A DNA stretch of 64,000 bases from JACKAQ01 sp020634975 [NCBI: Calditrichia bacterium] (GTDB lineage: Bacteria; Calditrichota; Calditrichia; RBG-13-44-9), in NCBI GenBank assembly GCA_020634975.1, contig JACKAQ010000001.1, positions 3,038,001 through 3,102,000 on the forward strand, in the 5' to 3' direction. This document shows positions 28,452 through 37,740 of the stretch, one piece after another (within the stretch, counting starts at the first letter, position 1; every line of letters begins with the position of its first letter). Both the position numbers and the translations under genes were made by a program. Below the pieces are notes generated by a model that was given only the letters and a program-made list of their open reading frames with translations, was not told where the DNA came from and ran no database searches.

Positions 28452-29499
28452 ATGAGCGTAAATTCTTTAAAACAGATTCATGTGCTTCTGGTGGAGGATA
28501 ATCCTGCCGACGAAAAACTCTTTCGCCTGATGCTCAAAAATAGCCGGTTTTACCAATTTACAATTACCGCCTTCGATACTGAAATCTGCTTTGGATAAAA
28601 TGGCAGAGGAAAATTACGATATTATCGTATCTGACCTCACACTGCCGGATTCGATCGGTTGGGAAACCATTCGCGACCTGATTCGCACCCAGACGGATAT
28701 TCCCATCGTGCTGTTAACCGGCATCGAAGATGAGCAACTGGAAATTCGCGCCATCCAAAGTGGGATCGAATCATATCTCAATAAAAAAAACCTGAACGCG
28801 GAACTCGTATTCAAAACAATTTTACATGCGCTGGAACGCCACCGGTTGAAGGGTTTATGGAAAAAAAGCGAACTGCAATTCCAAAAAATTATTCAACAAA
28901 GCGGTGATGGCGTGCTGGTGTTAGATAAACAAGGCACGATTTTATACGCAAATCCCACCGCCGAAAAATTTTTTCACACGAGCGCAGAAAAGTTGACCGG
29001 CGAAATTTTAGGTATTCCGGTCACAACCAACAATCTTTCTGAACTGAGCCTGTTGGATGACGAACAAAAAGAGATGAATGTCGAGATTCAGGTGACGCAT
29101 ATCGAGTGGGAAAAGCAACCCGCGTTTCTGGTTACATTGCGGGATGTTACGCACCGAAAAGAGATCGAAGCCATTACAAAAGAGAAGGATTTGCTGGAAA
29201 AAATCCGGTTTTTATCTGGTGCGATTGCCCATGAATTTGCCCAGCCGTTGCAGATTATCGGACATGCACTGGAACTTTATGTGATGGAAAACGGATCGTC
29301 TGAGCGGTTGAATGTGTGCAAAATAAATTTGCAGCGCACCACAAAACTGGTTCGCCAATTACAGAATATCAACACAGTGGAAACCAAACCGTATTTAAAT
29401 TCGGAGATTCTGGATCTTGAGGCATCGTCCAAAGAAAAAGCAGATTTGGCTGTTCCCGAAAAAAAAATCAATAAATGGGTAACCCCGGAATCAAAATAA
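28452..29499 (+). pseudogene. Receiver-PAS-DHp protein, frameshifted (Kai-island paralogue 2)
   Basis: The first reading frame starts at ATG 28452 (MSVNSLKQIHVLLVEDN) and runs into a stop just after 28590. The rest of the protein continues in another frame from about 28580 (LKSALDKMAEENYDIIVSDL) to 29499. Removing one base near 28577-28580 restores a single protein of about 348 residues. It closely matches the paralogue at 22213, including the receiver, PAS and H-box AIAHEFAQPLQIIGHALELY with no ATPase domain. The second fragment could only be translated from TTG at 28591 and would lack the first receiver strand and its acidic pair. It may be a true mutation or an assembly error. Confidence 0.8.
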
Positions 29500-29728
29500 A
29501 TTACGCTGCAAATTCAAAACCAGTAGCTGTTGTGTTGCAAAAAACAAGATGTTTTGCCAAAAATTCATTTGCATCAACGGCAAATTTGATTAACTTTTTC
29601 CGGTCAAATTAGAGAAAAATATGAATGCATTTGTGGTACATCATTTTCACCATCATTTCCGGAATCATACTTTCGGTGGTGGATTTGCCATGTCTGCGTA
29701 ACGTTCGAAAATTATCGAAATCGAGATA

Positions 29729-29766
29729 AAAAAACCCGCTGCCGAAAGGTGAGCGGGTTTTTTGTT
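29729..29766 (+). terminator. Terminator before hisG
   Basis: AAACCCGCT at 29732-29740 pairs with AGCGGGTTT at 29752-29760, followed by TTTGTTTT. It closes the signalling island, 40 bases before the hisG start. No other motif is visible in the 309-base gap. Confidence 0.92.
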
Positions 29767-29808
29767 TTACGGAAACCAGTTAAAAATACAATAATTGAGG
29801 AGCTTTAA

Positions 29809-30663
29809 ATGCAAATTTTAAGGGTAGTTATCCCCAAAGGGCGAATTTTTGAAAGTGTTGTTCAGTTGCTGAACGAATCCGGGATCAAGTTGACACATGA
29901 CCAGCGGGCATATCGCCCCGTGGTGAACGATCCGGAGATCGAAGTGAAAATTATGAAGCCGCAGAACATCCCGCTGTTGCTGCAACTGGGCAAACACGAT
30001 GTGGGGTTTACTGGGCTGGATTGGGTTTTTGAAACCGGTGCGGAAGTGCAGGAATTACTGGATCTGGATTTCGATCCGGTGAAAATTGTTGCGGCGATAC
30101 CGGAACATTTATCCGTCGATTCGCTGAAAAAACGGAAAATTGTGGTGGCATCCGAATACGAAACCATCGCCCGAAATTATCTGGATAAAGAGGGATTCGA
30201 TTATGTGTATTTGCGAACGCACGGCGCAACAGAGGTTTTTCCGCCGGATGATGCCGATATGATTGTGGACAACACTGCCACCGGACGCACATTACAGCAG
30301 CACAATCTGGCAATTATCGCGGAAATTATGCGTTCATCCACCCGTTTTATCGCCAATAAAAATGTGATGAACGATCCCTGGAAGCGCGAAAAAATCGAGA
30401 AAATTCTCATGCTTTTCCGCTCGATCCTCGATGCGCGCAGCCGGGTGATGCTGGAAATGAATGTGGTGCCCGAATATCTGGATGCGATTATTAAAGTGTT
30501 GCCGTGCATGCGTTTACCAACGGTTTCGCCGCTGTATCAGGAAAAAGGATTTGCCGTAAAAGCCGCCGTCAAAAAGCAGGAAGCGACGAAATTGATCCCG
30601 TTGCTAAAGCAAATGGGCGCAACGGATATTCTGGAATATGATTTCCGAAAAGTGGTGGTGTGA
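29809..30663 (+). CDS. hisG: ATP phosphoribosyltransferase, long form
   Basis: This enzyme joins ATP and PRPP in the first step of histidine synthesis. The 284-residue length shows the long, HisZ-independent form: two phosphoribosyltransferase lobes (VVIPKGRIFESV, GFTGLDWVFE and the PRPP-loop region MIVDNTATGRTLQ). A C-terminal ACT-like regulatory domain follows from about residue 213 (KVLPCMRLPTVSPLYQEKGFAVKAAV), which allows feedback by histidine. GAGGAG stands before the ATG. Only hisC follows, so the remaining his genes lie elsewhere. Confidence 0.95.
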   Translation: MQILRVVIPKGRIFESVVQLLNESGIKLTHDQRAYRPVVNDPEIEVKIMKPQNIPLLLQLGKHDVGFTGLDWVFETGAEVQELLDLDFDPVKIVAAIPEHLSVDSLKKRKIVVASEYETIARNYLDKEGFDYVYLRTHGATEVFPPDDADMIVDNTATGRTLQQHNLAIIAEIMRSSTRFIANKNVMNDPWKREKIEKILMLFRSILDARSRVMLEMNVVPEYLDAIIKVLPCMRLPTVSPLYQEKGFAVKAAVKKQEATKLIPLLKQMGATDILEYDFRKVVV

Positions 30664-30672
30664 GGGGGAAAT

Positions 30673-31715
30673 ATGAAAGTGCGAAAAGCGATCGAAAATG
30701 TGACCGCATATCCCATAAAATCGACGTTGCGGCGCGGCAGCATCCGGCTGGATTTGAACGAAAGCACTCGCGGTTGCTCCCCTAAAGTGCTTGCTGCACT
30801 GCAAAAAATGACCTGGGAAGATGTTGGCGCATATCCCGAATATCCGGAATTGAAGGCAAAAACCGCCGCAATTTTGGGGGTTTCGCCGGAAAAATTGCTG
30901 TTCACCAACGGCGCGGATGACGCTATCCGTTCGTTGATGCAAACCTACATCGATCCCGGTGACGAAGTGGTGCTGGCTGATCCCACTTTTGGCATTATTC
31001 CCATTCACGCCGGCGTGATGAGCGCGACGCTGCGGAGCGTGGCGTATCAACCGGATTTCGCGTTTCCGATGGATGGCTATCTGGCGGCGATTTCGCCGAA
31101 AACGAAACTGGTGTCCATCGTTCGGCCGGATAGCCCGACCGGCGCGGTGATCAACCCGGATCAGCTTCGGGAATTGCTTTTGGCAGCACCCGATGCGTTG
31201 GTCATGCTCGACGAAACCTATCACCATTTTCTGGATGAATCGCTGGTGCACTGGGTGGACGAATTCCCGAATCTGGTGGTGCTGCATTCGTTTTCCAAAG
31301 CGTATTGCCTGGCGGGAATCCGCTGTGGGTTGATTATCGCAAATACGCCGGTGATCGACGAAGTGCGCAAGGTTGACCCGCCGTTTTCGCTGAGTTCGCC
31401 CGGCGTAATTGCCATCGGCGCAGCGCTGGATGACCCGGAACATGTGCAATGGGTCGTCGATGATGTGCGCACGGAAAAGCGCCGACTGATCGCACAATTG
31501 GAAGCATTCGGCTGGAAAACTCACGATACGGATGCCAATTTTATTCTGGTAAATTTTGGCAACGCAGCAGCGTCTATCACAGAAAAACTGGCGGAGAACC
31601 GTATTCTCATCAAAATTTATCGGGAATTCCGCTATTGCGCGGCTGGTGTCGCATTGCCATCGGCACACGGGATGAGCACCAGCAATTGTTTGATGTTTTG
31701 CCAACAATTCGCTAA
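30673..31715 (+). CDS. hisC: Histidinol-phosphate aminotransferase, frameshifted near the C-terminus
   Basis: This PLP fold-type I enzyme transaminates imidazole-acetol phosphate. Visible motifs are RLDLNESTRG, the cofactor region FTNGADDAIRS, the Asp segment VMLDETYHHF, and the PLP Lys in HSFSKAYCLAGIRCG. Up to residue about 315 the frame is normal. At the A run 31612-31615 one base appears to be missing. Adding an A gives LIKNLSGIPLLRGW and then CRIAIGTRDEHQQLFDVL, the normal HisC ending, with TAA at 31713-31715. As written, the frame runs on through the terminator to 31812 with an unrelated tail. GAGGGGG precedes the ATG, nine bases after hisG. Confidence 0.88.
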
Positions 31716-31741
31716 ATCGGAAAGCTGCAGAACTCGCCCCA

Positions 31742-31779
31742 AAAAAAATCCCGTATTGACCTTCCGGGATTTTTTTTTT
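31742..31779 (+). terminator. Terminator after hisC
   Basis: ATCCCG at 31748-31753 pairs with CGGGAT at 31765-31770, with A-rich and T-rich arms extending the stem and nine T residues after it. Its position 27 bases after the restored hisC stop supports the frameshift interpretation. Confidence 0.85.
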
Positions 31780-32003
31780 GAATCTATCGAACATAAAAAT
31801 TCATGGGTTTGATAGTGTCTGCATGTTATCTTTGAAGCTGTGAGTGAGCGAGCGGAACAAGCTTGCAAACAACCAAATGGTTTTTGAATGGGTTATTACC
31901 CGCAGTTTTTATCGGGAACCCATAATTTTCAATACTTTGGATGCCTGATACAACCATTCGGGTATGGTAGGCAATTTGCCGGTTACCATAATCCAATCGC
32001 TTA

Positions 32004-32035
32004 TTTTATAAAAAAATATTTTATTTTTTATAAAA
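32004..32035. repeat. AT-rich palindrome upstream of the RND adaptor gene
   Basis: TTTTATAAAAAA (32004-32015) is the exact reverse complement of TTTTTTATAAAA (32024-32035). It lies 140 bases before the efflux adaptor gene in a 461-base gap (31716-32176) that is otherwise without a gene. It could be a regulator site or an AT-rich promoter element, and the function is unknown. Confidence 0.4.
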
Positions 32036-32176
32036 CTTATGAAAAACTTGTTCGTAAGTGATACACAATGAGCATACCGGACACGTTGCTCCGGTGCCAA
32101 AATTTACGATCAGTGTATAGTCAACAATATTTTTGTTTGCATAGCGAAAGCCAAATACCTTATCTGAGGAGGAGTT

Positions 32177-33376
32177 TTGAAAAAGTCGCGCTTATTTTTG
32201 ATATTTTTGGTCATCTCTTTTGCCGTTGTGATGCTGAACGGATGCAGTACCGGCGATGCCAACTCGAAAGATGGTGACACAAAAAATGTTGCAAATGCAG
32301 ATAGCAACAAAACTACAGAAGAAGGTAACAAAAACGGCCCGGGAATGCGCAATGCACCCAGCGCTGTTCCGGTTGAAGTTACGACCTTAACACGTGGCAA
32401 TATTTCCAACTTTCTGCAATACAGTTCAACGCTGGAAACCGAACAGATTGTGGATGTTTATCCACGAATCGGTGGGTTGGTGGAAGCCATTTATGTTGAG
32501 GAAGGCCAACGGGTTAACAAAGGCCAACGGTTGGTTCAAATTGAAAAAGACGAATACGAATTAGCTGAACAAAAAGCCCGTTTGGAATTCGAAAAACAGG
32601 AGTCCGAATTCAAACGCTTTAAAGCGCTGCAAGCAGAAGAATTGCTCAGTCAGGAAGAATTTTTCAGCTCGGAAATCGCATACAAACAAGCTGAAATTGC
32701 ATGGAAACAAGCTTCGCTGAATTTGCAGTGGACAACCGTAACATCCCCGATTTCCGGAGTGGTGGGTGAACGTTTGGTTAATTTGGGCGACCGCGTGCAG
32801 GCGGCAAACAATCTGTTCCAGATTGCTAATCTGGATGAAAAAATTGTGCAGGTTTACGTGCCGCAGGATGAATTTACCCAGATTTTCAAAAATCAACCCG
32901 CAACGGTTAGTACAGGCATTCTCGATGGCGAAAGATTTCCGGCATCTGTAAAACGCATCAGCCCGATTATCGATCCGCAAAGCGGCACGTTTAAAGTTAC
33001 TGTAGCGGTAAAAGATCCCGCCGGGCGGCTGCGCCCCGGGATGTTTGTGAATACCGAATTGATCGTCGATACCCACGAAAACACTCCGCTCGCACCCAAA
33101 GCCGCGCTGATTTATGAAAATGAGCGCACCTACTTTTTTGTGGTAAAAGACGATACATCCCGGCGGATGGAATTGAAAAAAGGGTTTGAGGACGCCGAAA
33201 AAGTGGAAATTCTCAACGATTTGGAAGAAGGCAGCAAAATTGTGGTTCTCGGGCAAAATGGCTTGAAAGAGGGCACAAAAGTGAAAATTATCGAAGAAAA
33301 ACGCTACGCCTGGCAACCCTCCAAACCATCTGCGACCATCACCGAAAGCCAGAAAGATTTGGCTCACAAAGGATAA
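32177..33376 (+). CDS. RND efflux periplasmic adaptor (membrane fusion) lipoprotein
   Basis: The 399-residue protein begins at TTG (32177), four bases after AGGAGG. This start is chosen because it gives a proper lipoprotein signal (FLIFLVISFAVVMLNGC, Cys23), while the next ATG would remove it. After a low-complexity linker come the lipoyl/barrel-sandwich halves (DVYPRIGGLVEAIYVEEGQRVNKGQ and TTVTSPISGVVGERLVNLGDRV) and a short alpha-hairpin (about 120-175). The beta-barrel and membrane-proximal domains follow. It bridges an RND pump to an outer-membrane channel. Two pump genes follow, and no TolC-like gene is in the window. Confidence 0.92.
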   Translation: MKKSRLFLIFLVISFAVVMLNGCSTGDANSKDGDTKNVANADSNKTTEEGNKNGPGMRNAPSAVPVEVTTLTRGNISNFLQYSSTLETEQIVDVYPRIGGLVEAIYVEEGQRVNKGQRLVQIEKDEYELAEQKARLEFEKQESEFKRFKALQAEELLSQEEFFSSEIAYKQAEIAWKQASLNLQWTTVTSPISGVVGERLVNLGDRVQAANNLFQIANLDEKIVQVYVPQDEFTQIFKNQPATVSTGILDGERFPASVKRISPIIDPQSGTFKVTVAVKDPAGRLRPGMFVNTELIVDTHENTPLAPKAALIYENERTYFFVVKDDTSRRMELKKGFEDAEKVEILNDLEEGSKIVVLGQNGLKEGTKVKIIEEKRYAWQPSKPSATITESQKDLAHKG

Positions 33377-33512
33377 TTCGGCAATTTTAGTCGCGTTCAA
33401 CAATCGATTTTACTTCCGAAAGGCTTGCCGGACTGTGGCGGCCTTTCGATTTCATGTCAGTAGCTAATTCATTTAAAAACAAGGTTTTCGAACCGATTTT
33501 CAGGATTTATTT

Positions 33513-36500
33513 ATGAACATCTCTCAAGAAAAATCTCATTTTTTCCAATTTACCACCCAACGCCCGGTTGCCATCACCATGATTTTGATTGGCATTCTGG
33601 TATTTGGCTGGCTTTCGTATAGCATGCTTTCGCTGAACCTGATGCCGGACATCACCTATCCGTCGTTAACGGTGCGAACGGAATATCCCGGCGCTGCGCC
33701 GGAGGAAGTGGAAACCGCCATTTCCCGTCAGGTGGAAGAGGCGCTGGGCGTGGTCACCAATCTCGTTTCGATCAGTTCTATCTCCAAAGCCGGTCAGTCG
33801 GATGTTATTCTGGAACTGAACTGGGATACGGACATGAATATGGCGATCAGCGAAGTGCGCGAAAAACTGGATATGGTTTTTTTGCCGGATGATGCCGAAA
33901 AACCGATTATTCTGAAATATGATCCATCACTGGACCCGATTATCCGGCTTGGACTAACCGGTGGACAGGATTTATTTTTTACGCGATATGTGGCTGAGGA
34001 GCAGATCAAACGGGCGCTGGAAACCGTTGATGGCGTTGCATCTGTTAAGGTAAAAGGTGGTTACGAAGAAGAAATCCGGGTTGAACTGAACGAGCAAAAA
34101 CTGACCTTGTTGGGGCTCGATATCCAACAGATTCGCCAGCGGTTGGCGCAGGAAAATGTGAACCTCGCCGGTGGTGAGCTGAAAGAAGGGCAAACCGAAT
34201 ACATCGTCCGGACGCTCAACGAATTCAAAAATATTGATGAAATCCGCAACATCCGGCTGAATTTTGGCGATCAGCGGGAAATAAAGTTGAGCGATGTTGC
34301 CAATGTCTATCGCACATTTAAAGAGCGGCAGATCATCACCCGGCTGGATGGCGAAGAAAGTGTTGAGCTGGAAATTTTTAAAGAAGGCGACGCCAATATT
34401 GTGGAAGTTGCCAAACGGGTCAACAGCCGCGTGTTTGGAACGGCAGCGCAACAGGCATTTGTTGCGAATATGAGAGCCGAAGAAGCCGCGAAAGCGGAAG
34501 CAGCAAAAACCGCAAAGAAAGATGAAGCGGTTGCAGAAAATGACGCCGAAAAAAAGGATGAGAAAAAAGACGAGAAAAAAGAGCAGCAGGGCAACCAACG
34601 CGGCGATTTTATGAAGCAAATGATGATGAAACAGATGACCGATTTCATCGCCAATAAATTGCCGGACCAAATGCAAATCAACTTGCTCACCGATCAATCC
34701 GTATTTATCGAAAATTCCATTGATGAAGTTAAAAACACGGCCGTTCTCGGTGGTGTGCTGGCGGTTATCGTTCTGTTTTTATTTTTGCGAAATCTCGCCA
34801 CGACGTTAATTGTGGGATTGGCAATCCCGATTTCCATTATTGCCACGTTTGCGCCGATGCAGTTGTTTGATGTATCTTTAAATATAATGTCACTTGGCGG
34901 TTTGGCACTCGGTATCGGGATGTTGGTAGATAACGCCATTGTGGTTATCGAAAGCATTTTCCGTTGCCGGGAGGAGGGCGATAATCTGACCGATTCGGTC
35001 GTGCGCGGCACCGGAGAAGTTGGCGGCGCCGTTACCGCATCCACCCTCACAACCATTGCTGTATTTTTACCGATGGTGTTTGTGGAAGGCGTTGCCGGGC
35101 AAATTTTTGGCGATCTTTCGCTGACCGTAGTGTTCTCACTGTTGGCATCTTTGGGCGTTGCGCTGTTTTTTATCCCGATGCTGGCATCGCGCAATTTCAG
35201 CAACGGCTGGACCGGAAATACCGGTGATCGCCCGAAAAATTTTCTGCTGAAATTCAATGCCATTCCGGAAGTACGCAATAATTTCCGCAGGATTTTCGAT
35301 TCGGTTAAAAATGCAAAAAATATTGTAATCAAAATTATTTTGGGAGTTTTGGGGATTGTTCGTGCCGTTTACGCGATTTTCCGGTTTCTCATCCAGCTTG
35401 TGATAGAATTGTTCAGCAAAATTATCACGCTGTTGCTGATGCTTTTCGGATATGTTGTCGGTGCGATTGTCTGGATTTGGAAAAAAATTCTCCATCCCTT
35501 TTTCGATTTGTTTGTTCGCGGATTTAACAATTTATACGACCGGGTGCAAGTGCGTTACCCCCCGACAATCGATTGGGCATTGCAAAACAAAGCCGGTGTG
35601 CTCATCCTCAGCGTTTTGCTGTTTGGTTTTACGGTTTTTGTGATGTTGCCGCAATTGGGCAGCGAGCTGATTCCCGAAGTTCGCCAGGGCGAATTTAATG
35701 TGGAGCTTACCCTGCCCATCGGAACGCCGGTGGAAACGACTGCCGAAGTTATTTCGCCGATCGAGGAAATGCTGCTGGCGGAACCGGATGTGCGAAAAGT
35801 ATCCACCGTTGCCGGTGTTGATCTGACCAAAGTTTCCGATAGCGAATCCGGCGAACACACCGCCAAAGTTACGGTTACGCTGGATGTAAAAGGGCGAAAC
35901 CCCGCCGCGCTGGAAGATGCCGTTTTAGCGGATATTCGCGATAAACTCAGTAATTTCAGCGGGATAGATTACAAGATTTCCCGACCGGTGCTGTTCAGTT
36001 TCAAAACGCCTATCGAGGTGGAAATAAAAGGCTACAGCCTGTCGGAACTGACGCGGGTCAGCCGCGAAGCCGTTTCGATACTTTCGGAAATTCCCGGAAT
36101 GACGGATGTGAAATCCAACCTTCAGCGGGGAAATCCGGAAGTGCAGATCGTTTATAATCGCGAAAAACTGGCGTTTTACGGATTGAACCTGATGACCGTT
36201 GCCAACACCGTGCGAAACAAAGTGCGCGGCGATGTGGCAACCCAGTTCAAAAAAGAAGATCGCCGGATTGATATTCGCGTAAAAGTGCGGGACGAGGACA
36301 AAGCGTCCATCGAGCGATTGCGCCAACTGGTGGTGAATCCGGGTGGTAATGTGCCGATTCCGCTCAACGCCGTTGCATCCATCGAAATTAACGAAGGTCC
36401 CAGCGAAATCCGCCGCATCGATCAGGAGCGTTCCGCCCTGATTTTGGCAAATATTGCCGGACGCGATTTGTCCAGCGTTAGCGAAGATGTGTATGTCGCG

Positions 36501-37130
36501 TTGCGTAATCTGGACCTGCCCGATGGCTTCACTTACGAGATTACCGGACAAAATAAAGAAATGGAAGTTTCGCTGGGAAGTTTGCAACTTGCACTATTGC
36601 TTGCGATATTTATGGTTTACATCGTAATGGCATCCCAGTTTGAATCATTTGTGTATCCGTTTGTGATCTTGTTTACCATGCCGTTCGGGTTGATTGGTGT
36701 GGTTTTCGTGCTGTGGGTGTTGAATATCCCGTTGAATATCATGGTTTTTCTGGGATTAATCATGCTTGCCGGAATTGTGGTAAACAACGCCATTGTGCTG
36801 GTTGACTACATCAATCAGATGCGCCGGCAGGGACTGCCGCTCAACGAAGCCATCAAACAAGCCGGGCAGGCGCGTTTACGCCCGATTTTGATGACCACCA
36901 CTACCACCGTTTTGGGACTGTTGCCGATGGCTTTGGGAATCGGTGAGGGCGCGGAAATTCGCACACCAATGGCAATTACCGTAATTGCCGGATTGGTTAG
37001 CGCAACCGTGCTGACACTTATTGTTATCCCGACGGTTTATGCGGTGTTCTCCGGAAAAGAAATTGTTGCCGAAACGGAAACTGAAACTGAATCGTCAGAA
37101 GGAAAATCCCCGGCACCTTCGGTTGGCTAA
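33513..37130 (+). CDS. RND (AcrB/HAE-type) efflux pump with large insertions
   Basis: This proton-driven pump has 1205 residues, about 150 more than typical AcrB-like proteins. The usual start is present (FTTQRPVAITMILIGILVFG, then LNLMPDITYPSLTV). The first membrane domain carries GIGMLVDNAIVVIE, and the second repeat carries AGIVVNNAIVLVDYINQMR. Two additions stand out. One is a Lys/Glu/Ala-rich charged segment near residues 320-372, in the porter region. The other is an extra hydrophobic stretch near 595-675 between the two repeats (VIKIILGVLGIVRAVYAIF, FGYVVGAIVWIWKKI), enough for about two more helices. CAGGA precedes the ATG. It likely pairs with the upstream adaptor. Confidence 0.92.
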   Translation: MNISQEKSHFFQFTTQRPVAITMILIGILVFGWLSYSMLSLNLMPDITYPSLTVRTEYPGAAPEEVETAISRQVEEALGVVTNLVSISSISKAGQSDVILELNWDTDMNMAISEVREKLDMVFLPDDAEKPIILKYDPSLDPIIRLGLTGGQDLFFTRYVAEEQIKRALETVDGVASVKVKGGYEEEIRVELNEQKLTLLGLDIQQIRQRLAQENVNLAGGELKEGQTEYIVRTLNEFKNIDEIRNIRLNFGDQREIKLSDVANVYRTFKERQIITRLDGEESVELEIFKEGDANIVEVAKRVNSRVFGTAAQQAFVANMRAEEAAKAEAAKTAKKDEAVAENDAEKKDEKKDEKKEQQGNQRGDFMKQMMMKQMTDFIANKLPDQMQINLLTDQSVFIENSIDEVKNTAVLGGVLAVIVLFLFLRNLATTLIVGLAIPISIIATFAPMQLFDVSLNIMSLGGLALGIGMLVDNAIVVIESIFRCREEGDNLTDSVVRGTGEVGGAVTASTLTTIAVFLPMVFVEGVAGQIFGDLSLTVVFSLLASLGVALFFIPMLASRNFSNGWTGNTGDRPKNFLLKFNAIPEVRNNFRRIFDSVKNAKNIVIKIILGVLGIVRAVYAIFRFLIQLVIELFSKIITLLLMLFGYVVGAIVWIWKKILHPFFDLFVRGFNNLYDRVQVRYPPTIDWALQNKAGVLILSVLLFGFTVFVMLPQLGSELIPEVRQGEFNVELTLPIGTPVETTAEVISPIEEMLLAEPDVRKVSTVAGVDLTKVSDSESGEHTAKVTVTLDVKGRNPAALEDAVLADIRDKLSNFSGIDYKISRPVLFSFKTPIEVEIKGYSLSELTRVSREAVSILSEIPGMTDVKSNLQRGNPEVQIVYNREKLAFYGLNLMTVANTVRNKVRGDVATQFKKEDRRIDIRVKVRDEDKASIERLRQLVVNPGGNVPIPLNAVASIEINEGPSEIRRIDQERSALILANIAGRDLSSVSEDVYVALRNLDLPDGFTYEITGQNKEMEVSLGSLQLALLLAIFMVYIVMASQFESFVYPFVILFTMPFGLIGVVFVLWVLNIPLNIMVFLGLIMLAGIVVNNAIVLVDYINQMRRQGLPLNEAIKQAGQARLRPILMTTTTTVLGLLPMALGIGEGAEIRTPMAITVIAGLVSATVLTLIVIPTVYAVFSGKEIVAETETETESSEGKSPAPSVG

Positions 37131-37299
37131 TTTATTTGCTTCGCGTGTAGATTGGTGCATTGCACGATAAATGGTTATTTGCGCTTCGCGCGAAATTTGA
37201 TCTCCGATATTTTGGGTGTTGAATTATTGCCGTTGATCAGGTAAAATCTTTTTGTATCAACAAAATTAATATCCCAAATAGTACTCGGAGATTACTCCT

Positions 37300-37671
37300 A
37301 TGAAGCTGGAAGATTTGCGCATTTATCAAATGGCACTTGAAATCGGTGAAGTTGTGTGGAACGAAGTTAGTAAATGGAATTATTTTGAAAAAGATACGAT
37401 TGGAAAGCAATTGGTTCGATCGGCAGATTCGATTGCTGCGAATATCAGTGAGGGATTTGGTCGATTTTTTTACCGGGAAACAAAGCAGTTCGGCTATTAC
37501 AGCCGTGGCTCGCTTTATGAAACAAAAACGTGGCTGGAAAAAGCCTATCAACGCCGATTAATCAATGCCGAAACTCATGAGCGATTGATGAAAGATATTG
37601 ATATTTTGGCGATCAAATTAAACAAATATTTGCAAACAATTGGCAGCAACCGGCAAGAGCCGGGCAAATAA
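37300..37671 (+). CDS. Four-helix-bundle protein (23S rRNA intervening-sequence/S23 family)
   Basis: This 123-residue protein matches the small four-helix-bundle family first seen inside 23S rRNA intervening sequences: MKLEDLRIYQMALEIGEVVW, then LVRSADSIAANISEGFGR, FGYYSRGSLYETKTWLEKA and a final helix ending KLNKYLQ. Its molecular function is unknown. CGGAG stands nine bases before the ATG. It sits between two RND pump genes, flanked on both sides by inverted-repeat-rich spacers, which suggests it is a mobile cassette inserted into the efflux operon. Confidence 0.9.
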   Translation: MKLEDLRIYQMALEIGEVVWNEVSKWNYFEKDTIGKQLVRSADSIAANISEGFGRFFYRETKQFGYYSRGSLYETKTWLEKAYQRRLINAETHERLMKDIDILAIKLNKYLQTIGSNRQEPGK

Positions 37672-37677
37672 CGCGAA

Positions 37678-37735
37678 CGACAGTGAGCCAGTTTTCTAAT
37701 GACCACTGTCGCGAGCGAAGCGAGCAAAACTGGAG
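37678..37735 (+). promoter_or_regulatory. Interleaved inverted repeats overlapping the ribosome-binding site of the second RND gene
   Basis: CGACAGTG (37678-37685) pairs with CACTGTCG (37704-37711), and CCAGTTTT (37688-37695) pairs with AAAACTGG (37726-37733). The arms alternate, which is the layout of an H-type pseudoknot. The last arm overlaps the GGAG at 37732-37735 used by the next gene. A translational control element is possible. Confidence 0.4.
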
Positions 37736-37740
37736 TTTTT

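Noticed and set aside
30604-31794. A 396-codon open frame antisense to hisC
   Set aside because: It mirrors the real hisC frame, has low-complexity His/Arg/Phe composition, and has no recognisable family.
31909-32100. Small minus-strand open frame upstream of the efflux adaptor gene
   Set aside because: No ribosome-binding site or family is visible, and it spans an AT-rich palindrome. It could be a fragment but cannot be supported.
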